Assembly: GCA_045539625.1 (NCBI GenBank) | Contig: JAZQFS010000025.1 | Location: forward strand, 1 to 64,000 | Length of the DNA: 64,000 nucleotides | DNA from: UMGS1387 sp045539625 | GTDB taxonomy: Bacteria; Bacillota; Clostridia; Oscillospirales; CAG-382 | Reading direction: 5' to 3' | Translations under genes and position numbers: made by a program | The notes under the pieces: generated by a model | What the model was told of the DNA's origin: nothing | The model's input: the letters and a program-made list of their open reading frames with translations, nothing else | Database searches by the model: none | Shown: positions 15,145 to 23,902 of the stretch, piece after piece | How positions within the stretch are numbered: the first letter of the stretch is position 1 | Layout of the letters: each line of letters begins with the position of its first letter

Positions 15145-17691
15145 ATGCATACAAGCAAGCGAATATTGAGCTTTTTATGCTCATTTACCGTTTTCTTTCT
15201 GACATCCGTGCTATATTTTGCAAAGCTTCTTTACAATACCGTAAAATCCAATGCCACGAAAATTCTAAAAGATTTTGACACTTTTCTTTGTACAACAAAG
15301 CAATCTCTGATTTTTCTTGGCATCTTTTCGGTAATCATGAACTATTTTCTTGAAGCTGCACTAAGACGAAGCTTTACCGAACCCCTATCTCTTGCAATAA
15401 AGTCACCCCACGTATTTCTGCTTGGTGTGCTTATAGTGTTTGCGGCATTCTCACTTATGTATTTATTCAGAAGGCGTGCTTTTGTTTTCACTCTTGTAAC
15501 GCTTGTATGGGTAATTATTACATATGTAAGCTATTTTCTTATGTGTCAGCGTACAACGCCATTCAACTCCTCTGACTTCAGAGTGCTGAAATCTGCGTTT
15601 GACATCATTCCCGTTTATCTTTCAAACTTTGATATATTTCTGCTTTCCGTTGCAACAATTGCCATGATTGCATTACTTACCGCAGTATTTATCAAGTGCA
15701 AAAAAACACGAGGCATTTTAAGTCCGTCTTCATTATCGGCACTTATTGTGTGCGGTATTACATTTTTCAGCGTTATTTTCTACTCCTCAGCCGTTGTAAA
15801 GAGCGACAGATTTGACAACCTTCCCAACAAATACCGTGAGCACGGCTTTTCATTCTGTTTTCTTTATTCCATTATTGACAACGGTATTTCAAAGCCTACA
15901 AACTACAGCAAGGCTACCTTTAACGAACACCGTGAAACAATAGTATCGGGCACAGAGCCGATAGAAAAGCCTGAAATTCAAAAGATTTCTCACAGCAAGG
16001 ACATAACTGAAAGGGTTTACGAACAGGTTATTAAAGAATACTCTTCTCTTCCCGACTATCCCTTCTACAGTTTTTCCTTTGAACAGTCTGAAAAGCTCAT
16101 ATCCCATCTCAAGGAAAAGCAGGAGCAAATGCCCGTAAATCCTTCGGACGGCACCCACATTCACGACTTCCCCGATGATTTTGACAGACCGAACATTATC
16201 TTCCTTCAGCTTGAATCCTTCTACGATGTGAACAACATTATGGGTTATCAGTACAGCAGTGAACCCCATCCCATTTATTCGATGCTTAAGGAGGAGCTGC
16301 CCGGCGGCAAGCTGACAGTTCCGTCAATCGGTGCAGGTACGGCAAACACCGAATTTGAAATTATTACGGGTATGGACGTTTCCTTCTTCGGCATTGCTGA
16401 ATATCCCTACCTTTCGGTTTTACAGAATCAGACCTGCGAATCCATGGCTTACAACGCCAAGGCTTACGGATATTCCGCCCACGCCATTCACAACCACAAG
16501 GGCACTTTTTATGACAGAAACAAGGTGTTCCCAAATCTGGGCTTTGACACTTTCACCTCTATTGAAAACACCCCTAAGGTTATCAGAAACAGGCGCAACT
16601 GGGGAAAGGACGCTATGCTTATAGAGCCCATTCTTGCTTCCCTCGATTCCACCGAAGGACAGGATCTTATTTACACCGTCAGTGTTCAGCCACACGGCAG
16701 ATACCCCACTGAAAGCAAGTACAACAAAATTCTTCAGGGGGAAGAGCCTAAAATTAAGGTTTACGGCAACGAAGACAATCCCGAAAACGCCGGATTTGAA
16801 TACTATGTAAACGAGCTTAACGAGGTTGACACCTTCCTCGGAAACCTTATTCTTGAGCTTAGCTACAGAAACGAGCCCACGGTACTTGTATTCTACGGCG
16901 ACCACTTGCCTGCCTTTTCCGTTCAGAAAAGCTGGGAGCTTAAAGAAGGCGACTGCTACCAGACAGACTACATCATTTGGAACAACTGCGGTCTTGACTA
17001 TTCCGACGCAAAGGATCTGACCACTTTCCAGCTTTCAAGCTACATTTTCTCAAAGCTTGGCATTGACAGCGGCGACTTCAACAGACTCAACCGTTTGTAT
17101 CTTGAAAACAGCACAGACGACTATGCTCATCTTCGCCACATTTATCAATACGCCACCCTCTACGACAACACCCTCAAAAATTCAAGCTCCACACTTGCCA
17201 TTCCTCAGTACGAGCGTGTAAACACCAAGTACGGTGTAACAAGCACAACAATCCTCGGCGGTTACACTATCGACGGCAGCACCTATATATCGGGTGAGCA
17301 TTTCAACGAATTTTCAAAGATATGTGTTAACGGCGAGGTTTATGACACGGAATTCATCAACGAAGGCTTACTTAAAACAGAGGAAGAGCCCGTTGCTGAC
17401 GACATAATAAGCATCGTCCAGCAGGCGGCAAACCACACAATTTTAGGCGAAAGCGAAAATCATCTCACCTACACCAATCTTATGGTTGTTCCCGACGAGC
17501 TCAAAACACAATACCTCGACTATCTCATTCCGTCGGAAGACGAATTCACACGCATTTCAGACAACGTATTGGAGGACGCAACCTTAGAGTTTGTTACAGG
17601 TGCCGAAGAGCAGCAGATGATTCAGCAGGACATTCACAAGCCTCAGCAGGAAGCTGAAGTCACAACGGAAGACACATTAACACAACAGTAA
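15145..17691 (+). CDS. LtaS-like sulfatase-fold phosphoglycerol transferase
   Basis: 848 aa, longer than typical LtaS (about 640 aa). About five transmembrane helices lie in residues 1-220, then a large extracellular alkaline-phosphatase/sulfatase-fold domain starts near residue 345 (NIIFLQLESFYDV). The nucleophilic Thr is likely in GAGTANTEFEIITG, and later metal/substrate motifs are AIHNHKGTFYDRN, SVQPHGRYP and VFYGDHLPAF. Enzymes of this type polymerise glycerol phosphate from phosphatidylglycerol into lipoteichoic acid. The last 170 residues have no clear assignment and end in a Gln/Glu/Thr-rich tail. AAGGAGGTC precedes the start. Confidence 0.85.
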   Translation: MHTSKRILSFLCSFTVFFLTSVLYFAKLLYNTVKSNATKILKDFDTFLCTTKQSLIFLGIFSVIMNYFLEAALRRSFTEPLSLAIKSPHVFLLGVLIVFAAFSLMYLFRRRAFVFTLVTLVWVIITYVSYFLMCQRTTPFNSSDFRVLKSAFDIIPVYLSNFDIFLLSVATIAMIALLTAVFIKCKKTRGILSPSSLSALIVCGITFFSVIFYSSAVVKSDRFDNLPNKYREHGFSFCFLYSIIDNGISKPTNYSKATFNEHRETIVSGTEPIEKPEIQKISHSKDITERVYEQVIKEYSSLPDYPFYSFSFEQSEKLISHLKEKQEQMPVNPSDGTHIHDFPDDFDRPNIIFLQLESFYDVNNIMGYQYSSEPHPIYSMLKEELPGGKLTVPSIGAGTANTEFEIITGMDVSFFGIAEYPYLSVLQNQTCESMAYNAKAYGYSAHAIHNHKGTFYDRNKVFPNLGFDTFTSIENTPKVIRNRRNWGKDAMLIEPILASLDSTEGQDLIYTVSVQPHGRYPTESKYNKILQGEEPKIKVYGNEDNPENAGFEYYVNELNEVDTFLGNLILELSYRNEPTVLVFYGDHLPAFSVQKSWELKEGDCYQTDYIIWNNCGLDYSDAKDLTTFQLSSYIFSKLGIDSGDFNRLNRLYLENSTDDYAHLRHIYQYATLYDNTLKNSSSTLAIPQYERVNTKYGVTSTTILGGYTIDGSTYISGEHFNEFSKICVNGEVYDTEFINEGLLKTEEEPVADDIISIVQQAANHTILGESENHLTYTNLMVVPDELKTQYLDYLIPSEDEFTRISDNVLEDATLEFVTGAEEQQMIQQDIHKPQQEAEVTTEDTLTQQ

Positions 17692-17703
17692 ACAATTCCC
17701 CTT

Positions 17704-17732
17704 AGAACGGCACGCAGGTGCCGTTCTTTTTT
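17704..17732 (+). terminator. terminator after the LtaS-like gene
   Basis: AGAACGGCAC (17704-17713) pairs perfectly with GTGCCGTTCT (17718-17727) and is followed by a T run. Confidence 0.9.
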
Positions 17733-17757
17733 ATTCCCCTTCAACCAAAAAGGAAAG

Positions 17758-17780
17758 GCGCCGAGGCTAAGCCTCGGCGC
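17758..17780. repeat. 23-bp GC-rich palindrome, left flank of repeat copy B
   Basis: GCGCCGAGGCT/AGCCTCGGCGC around a central A. The same palindrome, with G in the centre, returns at 18008-18030. Both are followed by AC. Confidence 0.85.
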
Positions 17781-17782
17781 AC

Positions 17783-17988
17783 CAGTCTGTTGAAAAAGTA
17801 TGTTTTTTTCAAGTTTTAGGAAAACCCCCGGCGAGGGTTTTCCTCTTTACCGTCCTTTAAAGGACGGTAAATTCACCTTTCCTGCGCTTTATGAAGCATA
17901 AGGAATTTCGCCGTCTGCGGACGGCGACCAAGGCTCCGCCACAGGATCCCGCAAGCCTTTGAAAAGGCTTGACCTAAACTTTCACAAT
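17783..17988 (+). repeat. 206-bp multi-hairpin interspersed repeat, copy B
   Basis: Full-length partner of 1-206 in opposite orientation. It begins CAGTCTGTTG and ends TTTCACAAT. Internal inverted repeats in order are AGGAAAACCC/GGGTTTTCCT, the palindrome TTTACCGTCC/GGACGGTAAA, TCGCCGTC/GACGGCGA, and CAAGCCTTT/AAAGGCTTG. The two copies differ at a few positions, for example TTTAAA against TTCAAA in the ACCGTCC palindrome. The 364-bp gap 17692-18055 holds only the terminator, this repeat and its flanking palindromes. Confidence 0.9.
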
Positions 17989-18007
17989 GTTTTTGCGACA
18001 AGTTCAA

Positions 18008-18030
18008 GCGCCGAGGCTGAGCCTCGGCGC
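18008..18030. repeat. 23-bp GC-rich palindrome, right flank of repeat copy B
   Basis: GCGCCGAGGCT/AGCCTCGGCGC with a central G, in direct repeat with 17758-17780. It lies 25 bp after the stop of the 954-aa gene on the minus strand and could act as that gene's RNA 3' hairpin, though no T run follows. Confidence 0.8.
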
Positions 18031-18055
18031 ACTGTGTTTTTATGGAGTTTTTCAA

Positions 18056-20920
18056 TTAGAGCTTTTCGCCTGCAAGGATTTTGTTAACTGCAGTCTTAAC
18101 ATCGCCTACGTATTTTTCGGAATCCTGCTGCAGCTTTTCGGCAACTGCCTTAATGTTATTAACCATAGCATCGCCGTAAACGTATTCGCCGTTAACAACA
18201 GTATAAGGTCTTACGACAACATCTCTTGAGTACTGTGTTTCGGGAATATTATGAAGCACTGCTGTAAAGAATGTCAGGTTGTTTTCTGTAGTAAAAATCT
18301 TATCAGTATTATCAACTTTATTGTAGCTTACGCCTGTTGCCTTTGTAACATTGGTCTCGTGTGTGAAGTCATTTACATCTGTATTTCCGAGAAGATCCTT
18401 AAGAGTTACGATAAATCCGTATTCTGTGAGATTTTCGTTTGCTCTTTCAACACTGCTTACGCTTGCCTTGAAGCGGATACCCGAAGGAGCATTTACTCTG
18501 ATGGAGTTTTCGCTGTAGGACTTGGGTGCGTAGGTGTAGGGCTTGTAGTAAATCTTGAAGTTATCGGCATGAACGGAAACTGTTGTGGGCTTGGTACTGT
18601 CAACAGCCTTTACGTTGAAGTTAAGACCAAATCTGGATACAGCATTTGTTCCGGGTGTAAATGATGCTCTTTCTTCCATTGTTTCAGGGTCATAAACCTT
18701 ACCGTTTAAAACAAGAATACTGTCAACAACATATACTCTTTCGCCGATACTTATATCATGCTTATTTGCCACCATATCGACGCCGGCATGAACATAAGCA
18801 TTATACGTTACGGAGGCTACGTTTTCCTGACCTGCAGGGATATAAACCTCGGATGCTGCGGTGTAAACACCGTCTGCAAGAGAACCGTAGTTATTTAAGA
18901 GAATGCCTATCTTTGGATAAACTTCAGCACCGCTTGTCTTTGAAGCTGTTCTTACATATTCGTTATCAATATATTTTTCATCGTACAGGAACTTTGAAGT
19001 AGAATCACCGGCAATAGCTGAACCGTCAAACCAAATTGCACCGCCGTTTACGGTAGCAATTTTCGGGAACGCATTAGCCGCATTAGATGCGTCTACATAT
19101 TCGTTAACACCAAGAGTACCGTAATTATGAATTCTGGAGTTTGTGTTATCGGTATTTGCCTTGCCGTTAAAGTGAAGGTTGGCAAGAAGATAGCCAGCAT
19201 CTGCTTCAGCAGCAGAAGGGTAAAAATTATCGTCCCATACAGCATAAAGAGTTGTATCTTCTGAATAAATCTTGCTTGCATCTGTGATAAGCTCGCCATT
19301 CTTTGTTTCCGACCAGCCTACAAATCGGCTTGTTCCGCAATCTTCAAGAGTATAGTTTGCAAAAGTAACTGTAGAGCTGACCTCTGCAGTATCGGGAACA
19401 ACTACATCCTTGCCGTTTGCATCAAGAGTAAGGTTGATTTTTTCAGGTGCATACCAGATTTTAACCCATTTATAGTAACGTTTTACAGAGGCTTTGTCTG
19501 CACCGTGACCGGAATAAAGACCGATACCACAAAGTCCCTTATTAGCTTCTGTAAATGTTTGGGTTACAGTACCGTTAAGTTTTGAGACCTGCCTGCCTTT
19601 ATATATAAATGATGCGGAGTATTCTTTAAATTCCGTACCAAAAGCTGAATTTGCTTGATACACCGGTGCACCACTAAGACTAGAATCATTGACAACAACG
19701 GAATTACCTAATGCAGCATCAGCTTTCGCTACATACTCAATAGTATAAACACCTTCGGGATATGTTGTCATTGCATTGTTTTCATCATACGCAACAAACC
19801 AAAATCTAGGCCAATTATGATTGGTTATGAGGCTGTCGCCATCTGTTTTATAATTGTTATAAGCTTTAAGTTTTGCAGACGGCATACCGCTTATTGCAGG
19901 TGCTGAATAGACACTGTGTTCGCTTATCGCCAAATCAGTACTGTTTGATATTGTTTTTGCAGCGACATCAAAGTCAACAAAGTAAGCAAGTTTACCGTAC
20001 TGACTTGTTGTAGCAATTTCTTTGGTACTGTACTTTGCATACAGTGTTGTATCAGTTGAAATCACAACAGGTTCGGTGAGAATTTCACCGTTTTCTGTGA
20101 GTGACCAGCCAAGAAATTCAGATGCTGTTTCGGGAAGGTATTTGGGTTCATATTCAGAAGGAACAAAGTAACCGTTCTTTACAACCCCAATAGCCGCAGG
20201 AACAGCACCCTTGACTGAGAATGTTACTGTGCAAGATTCGGGAGTGTAGTAGATATTGATATTATCTACATACCATACGTTTTTTGCATTATTTTCATAC
20301 GTCACAAAGCCGTTGTGTATATAACTTGTTGAAGTAACACCGGATTCATAAACATAACTCTTTTCCTGAGTGCTGAAAGAGTCTGATGCAGTTATTGTAT
20401 AGCCTTTAACAATATTATTGGTGTTAGATGCACAAATGGCAGCAGTAAAGCCCTGTGATTCCACATCAACTTTTATATCCTGCTGAATTCTGTAAGTTCC
20501 GTTCGGTAATTCATTAGAACCTGTCAACATCCATCTTGAATGGCTTGAAGTACCTTTAGAAGGGTCACCCTTTAGAATCATATCGGTGCTTCCTTCCGTC
20601 TTTGCTTCTACTGTTGCAGTAACTCCGCTTACAGCAAAAGTCAAAGTAGGAAACTGTGAAGTATAATTGCTTGCTGCAAGTTTCTGATTACTAAACGCCC
20701 CTGCACTGAGATTGTCAAAGTTTATGCTGTAAACAAGCTTTTCCTCTACCAAATCCGTTGTAACCGCTGTTTCCTCAGCAACCTCTGCCTCGAAAACCTC
20801 TGCCGCATCGGCTGCGACTTCCTGTGTTGTTTCTACTGTTCCGACTGCCACGGGTGCAGCAAATGCCACGCTTGAGAGAACCATAAGGCAAGCCAGAACA
20901 AAGCTTAAATACTTTTTCAT
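18056..20920 (-). CDS. large secreted protein with InlB-type repeats
   Basis: 954 aa. A clear signal peptide (KKYLSFVLACLMVLSSVAFA) sends it out of the cell. Two segments resemble Listeria-Bacteroides InlB B-repeats: one around EFLGWSLTENGEIL...TDTTLYAKY near residue 270-300 and one around RFVGWSETKNGELI...DTTLYAVW near residue 570-600. Between them lie beta-rich regions that look like carbohydrate-binding or jelly-roll domains. The C-terminal 150 residues (starting near NSIRVNAPSGIRFKASV, with EYGFIVTL) form a distinct domain that I cannot name. No sortase motif, SLH domain or enzyme motif is visible. It is likely co-transcribed with the 41-aa peptide gene upstream. Confidence 0.8.
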   Translation of the reverse strand: MKKYLSFVLACLMVLSSVAFAAPVAVGTVETTQEVAADAAEVFEAEVAEETAVTTDLVEEKLVYSINFDNLSAGAFSNQKLAASNYTSQFPTLTFAVSGVTATVEAKTEGSTDMILKGDPSKGTSSHSRWMLTGSNELPNGTYRIQQDIKVDVESQGFTAAICASNTNNIVKGYTITASDSFSTQEKSYVYESGVTSTSYIHNGFVTYENNAKNVWYVDNINIYYTPESCTVTFSVKGAVPAAIGVVKNGYFVPSEYEPKYLPETASEFLGWSLTENGEILTEPVVISTDTTLYAKYSTKEIATTSQYGKLAYFVDFDVAAKTISNSTDLAISEHSVYSAPAISGMPSAKLKAYNNYKTDGDSLITNHNWPRFWFVAYDENNAMTTYPEGVYTIEYVAKADAALGNSVVVNDSSLSGAPVYQANSAFGTEFKEYSASFIYKGRQVSKLNGTVTQTFTEANKGLCGIGLYSGHGADKASVKRYYKWVKIWYAPEKINLTLDANGKDVVVPDTAEVSSTVTFANYTLEDCGTSRFVGWSETKNGELITDASKIYSEDTTLYAVWDDNFYPSAAEADAGYLLANLHFNGKANTDNTNSRIHNYGTLGVNEYVDASNAANAFPKIATVNGGAIWFDGSAIAGDSTSKFLYDEKYIDNEYVRTASKTSGAEVYPKIGILLNNYGSLADGVYTAASEVYIPAGQENVASVTYNAYVHAGVDMVANKHDISIGERVYVVDSILVLNGKVYDPETMEERASFTPGTNAVSRFGLNFNVKAVDSTKPTTVSVHADNFKIYYKPYTYAPKSYSENSIRVNAPSGIRFKASVSSVERANENLTEYGFIVTLKDLLGNTDVNDFTHETNVTKATGVSYNKVDNTDKIFTTENNLTFFTAVLHNIPETQYSRDVVVRPYTVVNGEYVYGDAMVNNIKAVAEKLQQDSEKYVGDVKTAVNKILAGEKL

Positions 20921-20996
20921 GTTCTTTTTCTCCTTTAATTATTGTTTAGCCGTGGTTGGGGTATTGCTTTTGGGATTTCGCCGTGGGGTATGCCGA

Positions 20997-21122
20997 TTAT
21001 TCGCCTTGCGCTGTCTCGAAAAGTGATGAGCCGTCAATGAGAACGTCGCTTCCGTTTAAAATGTCCTCAGTTGAAAGCTTTACGGTGTCCATTTCGGGAC
21101 GGGTGTACTGCTTTTTGGTCAT
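20997..21122 (-). CDS. 41-residue peptide of the YxxPEM...EDIL type
   Basis: A short gene encoding 41 residues that begins MTKKQYTRPEMDTVKLSTED and ends in a Ser/Gly/Glu-rich tail. A strong ribosome site (GGAGAGGAG, about 8 nt from the ATG) and a promoter at 21155-21182 support real expression. Small proteins with a K-x-Y-x-x-P-E-M-x-x-V-x-L-x-x-E-D-I pattern are familiar to me from gut Clostridia and Bacteroides, without known function. It has no signal peptide or membrane segment. The next gene on the same strand is the 954-aa secreted protein, 76 bp away. Confidence 0.75.
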   Translation of the reverse strand: MTKKQYTRPEMDTVKLSTEDILNGSDVLIDGSSLFETAQGE

Positions 21123-21154
21123 AATTGAAAACTCCTCTCCATTTTCTTACATTT

Positions 21155-21182
21155 ATTATGCAAGCGCCCGCTTTAATGTCAA
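21155..21182 (-). promoter_or_regulatory. promoter for the 41-aa peptide and secreted-protein operon
   Basis: On the minus strand TTGACA (21182-21177), 16-bp spacer, CATAAT (21160-21155), just upstream of the peptide gene. Confidence 0.7.
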
Positions 21183-21326
21183 TATTTTTTAATGAAATAT
21201 CAAAAAAAACAATTTATTCATAAGCAAAAAAACACCCCGATTGTGTAACTTTGATGCATCTTTTTCCAAAAGTCCTCTCTTTTTCACCATTTTCAACAAA
21301 ATTTATAAAATCCCCCTTCAAACGTC

Positions 21327-21355
21327 TTGACAACGCCGCAAAGCGGGTATATAAT
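21327..21355 (+). promoter_or_regulatory. sigma-A promoter of the SAM riboswitch-metK transcript
   Basis: TTGACA at 21327-21332, 17-bp spacer, TATAAT at 21350-21355, about 18 bp before the riboswitch. Confidence 0.85.
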
Positions 21356-21371
21356 ATGGTAGACAATTAAA

Positions 21372-21476
21372 ATCTTATCAAGAGCGGCTGAGGGAACAGG
21401 ACCTTTGAAGCCCGGCAACCTGTAAGTTTACAAGGTGCTACTTCCTGCCGGCATTTTGCCGTGAAAGATGAGAAGT
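21372..21476 (+). promoter_or_regulatory. SAM-I (S-box) riboswitch
   Basis: The conserved S-box core is present in order: CTTATCAAGAG, GGCTGAGGGA, AGGACC, GAAGCCCGGCAACC, AGGTGCTA, the TTCCTGCCGG arm and GAAAGATGAGAAG. P1 pairs CTTATC (21374-21379) with GATGAG (21467-21472). It senses S-adenosylmethionine and turns off the downstream gene, here the SAM synthetase itself. The expression platform is less clear: an A6/T7 pair around GGGCG (21499-21517) or GGGC/GCCC could be a weak terminator. Apart from this, 21183-21326 shows nothing I can name. Confidence 0.95.
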
Positions 21477-21536
21477 TATTCTTCATTGCTCTTGAACAAA
21501 AAAGGGCGTTTTTTTATGCCCGTGAAAGGACACAAA

Positions 21537-22721
21537 ATGAAAAAGATTCTTTTTACCTCAGAGTCCGTTACCGAAGGACACCCCGACAAAATATGCGACG
21601 CCATTTCAGATGCTGTGCTTGATGCTTATCTTTCACAGGATCCTATGTCAAGAGTTGCTTGTGAAACCATGGTTACAACAGGTCTTTGTATGATTTCGGG
21701 TGAAATCACCTCAAAGGGTACTGTTGATGTTCAGAAAATTGCAAGAGAAACCATCAGAAAAATCGGCTACGACAGAGCAAAATACGGTTTTGACTGCGAC
21801 ACCTGCGCCGTTATCAGTGCGATCCACGAGCAGAGCCCCGACATTGCTTTGGGTGTTGACAAGTCTCTTGAAGCAAAAGAGGGCGACAGTGACAAGTACG
21901 ACACAGGTGCAGGCGACCAGGGACTTATTTTCGGATATGCCTGCAACGAAACAGATGAGCTTATGCCGCTTCCCATTTCTCTTGCCCACAAGCTTGCAAA
22001 GCGTCTTACAGAGGTGAGAAAGAACGGTACTCTTCCCTATCTTCGTCCCGACGGAAAAACACAGGTTACGGTTGAATACGTTGACGGCATGCCTTCAAGA
22101 ATCGAAGCTGTTGTTGTTTCAAGCCAGCACGATGCAAAGGCAGAGTTAGGTGCAATCAGACGTGACGTTATAAGAGAGGTTATTCGCCCCATTATCCCCG
22201 ATGAGCTGATGGACGAAAACACCAAGATATTCATCAATCCCACAGGACGTTTTGTGATTGGCGGCCCAAACGGTGACACAGGTCTTACAGGCAGAAAAAT
22301 TATAGTTGACACCTACGGCGGTTATTCAAGACACGGCGGCGGTGCTTTCTCGGGCAAGGATCCCACAAAGGTTGACAGAAGTGCGGCATATGCGGCACGT
22401 TACGTTGCAAAGAATGTAGTTGCGGCAGGACTTGCTGACAAGTGCGAGGTTCAGATTGCATATGCCATCGGCGTTGCAAGACCTGTATCCGTTCTTGTTG
22501 ACACCTTCGGAACTTCTAAAGTTGACGAAGAAAAGATTGCAAAGGCAGTTGAAAAGTGCTTTGACCTTCGCCCTGCGGCAATTATTGAAATGCTTGACCT
22601 TCGCCGTCCCATCTACAGTCCTGTTTCCTCCTACGGTCATATGGGCAGAGAAGACCTTGACGTAGTTTGGGAAAAGACTGACAAGGCAGAGGCACTCAAG
22701 GCGGCAGTTGCAGCTTTATAA
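21537..22721 (+). CDS. metK: S-adenosylmethionine synthetase
   Basis: 394 aa. Makes SAM from methionine and ATP. Family motifs are complete: FTSESVTEGHPDKICDAISD at the N terminus (His and Asp for ATP/metal), GAGDQGLIFGYA, and GGAFSGKDPTKVDRSAAYA. The start at 21537 has AAAGGA 6 nt upstream and gives the normal N terminus MKKILFTSES; a longer frame from 21468 would run into the riboswitch. Expression is feedback-controlled by the S-box leader. The next gene starts 27 bp later on the same strand. Confidence 0.97.
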   Translation: MKKILFTSESVTEGHPDKICDAISDAVLDAYLSQDPMSRVACETMVTTGLCMISGEITSKGTVDVQKIARETIRKIGYDRAKYGFDCDTCAVISAIHEQSPDIALGVDKSLEAKEGDSDKYDTGAGDQGLIFGYACNETDELMPLPISLAHKLAKRLTEVRKNGTLPYLRPDGKTQVTVEYVDGMPSRIEAVVVSSQHDAKAELGAIRRDVIREVIRPIIPDELMDENTKIFINPTGRFVIGGPNGDTGLTGRKIIVDTYGGYSRHGGGAFSGKDPTKVDRSAAYAARYVAKNVVAAGLADKCEVQIAYAIGVARPVSVLVDTFGTSKVDEEKIAKAVEKCFDLRPAAIIEMLDLRRPIYSPVSSYGHMGREDLDVVWEKTDKAEALKAAVAAL

Positions 22722-22748
22722 TATAAAGTTATTGAAGGGAAAGTTGAT

Positions 22749-23657
22749 ATGGCTATCACTGTAAGAGAAGAAAACTACGAAAACTTCGGAAAATGTCTTT
22801 ACATTGCCAACGAAAAGCAGGAAATGCGGGTAACTGTTGACATAGGTCCTCGAATCATCAGCTACAATCTTTGCGGTAAGGGCAACATGATGTTTGTCGA
22901 TACAGACCGTCTTTCAATGCGTGACAATGACGAATTCAAGGCTGTCTACGGCAAAGACAAGGCATGGTACATTTACGGCGGTCACCGCTTTTGGGTAAGC
23001 CCCGAGGAGTACCCCGTCACATATTATCCCGACAATGACAAGGTTGATTACAAGATAGAGGGAAATGTATTTACCTTTACTCCGCCCGTTCAGGAAGTCA
23101 CAGGCTGGCAGGAAGTTTTACAGATTACCTTCCACGAAACCGAAGCAAAGGCAGATGTGCTTCACATACTCACAAACACCTCGGACAAAGAAAAATGCGG
23201 TTCAATATGGGCACTTTCCGTAACGGCGGCAGGCGGCAGAGTTTTCCAGAGAATGGCACAGGAGGACACAGGTCTTCTTTCCAACAGAAACCTCATTCTG
23301 TGGCCTTACAACAATATGACAGACAAGCGTTTTTATATGGACGACGAGTTCATCGCTTTGGCTCAGGACAGCAACGCCGAAAAGCCCTTTAAAATCGGAA
23401 CCAACAACACGGACGGAAGTGTGCTTTGTTTAAACAACGGCACGGTATTTAAAAAGGAATTCACTTACCTTCACGGTGAACAGTACCCCGATTACGGCTG
23501 TTCAACAGAGGTGTTCACCAACGACTTTATGCTTGAAATGGAAACCCTTTCTCCCCTTTACCGACTTAAAAGCGGTGAGAAAGCCGAGCACCTTGAAAAG
23601 TGGTCACTTACGCCCTGCAGCTCCGACAAGCTTGAAGATGTTGTGAAATATCTGTAA
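22749..23657 (+). CDS. DUF4380-like, galactose-mutarotase-fold protein
   Basis: 302 aa, beta-rich and probably cytoplasmic. The pattern of an early GPRIISYNLCGKGNM, YGGHRFWVSPEEYP and a late YGCSTEVFTNDFMLEMETLSP fits the DUF4380 family, which has a galactose-mutarotase-like beta-sandwich fold and probably binds a carbohydrate. No catalytic residues are assigned with confidence. AAGGGAAAG precedes the ATG. It is 27 bp downstream of metK and so likely falls under the SAM riboswitch, an odd partner for a sugar-type protein. Confidence 0.6.
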   Translation: MAITVREENYENFGKCLYIANEKQEMRVTVDIGPRIISYNLCGKGNMMFVDTDRLSMRDNDEFKAVYGKDKAWYIYGGHRFWVSPEEYPVTYYPDNDKVDYKIEGNVFTFTPPVQEVTGWQEVLQITFHETEAKADVLHILTNTSDKEKCGSIWALSVTAAGGRVFQRMAQEDTGLLSNRNLILWPYNNMTDKRFYMDDEFIALAQDSNAEKPFKIGTNNTDGSVLCLNNGTVFKKEFTYLHGEQYPDYGCSTEVFTNDFMLEMETLSPLYRLKSGEKAEHLEKWSLTPCSSDKLEDVVKYL

Positions 23658-23902
23658 TTATTTGTAAAAAAATGTAACATTAGGGTATTTTCAGCAAAAA
23701 GTTGTCTCGTGATTTCGCTATTATGCTCTCGTATTCTCTCGTTTTCGTGCTTTATTGTGAAATGTGCACAAGTCAGAGCGTAAATTTTTGGATAATAAAC
23801 ATCTTTTCTTTTTCATAAATATTTGTTATTATAGTATATGTTAAAATAAAAAGTGCGATAAATCGCAGTATATGTGTTTACTATTAGGAGGTTATAAACA
23901 AA

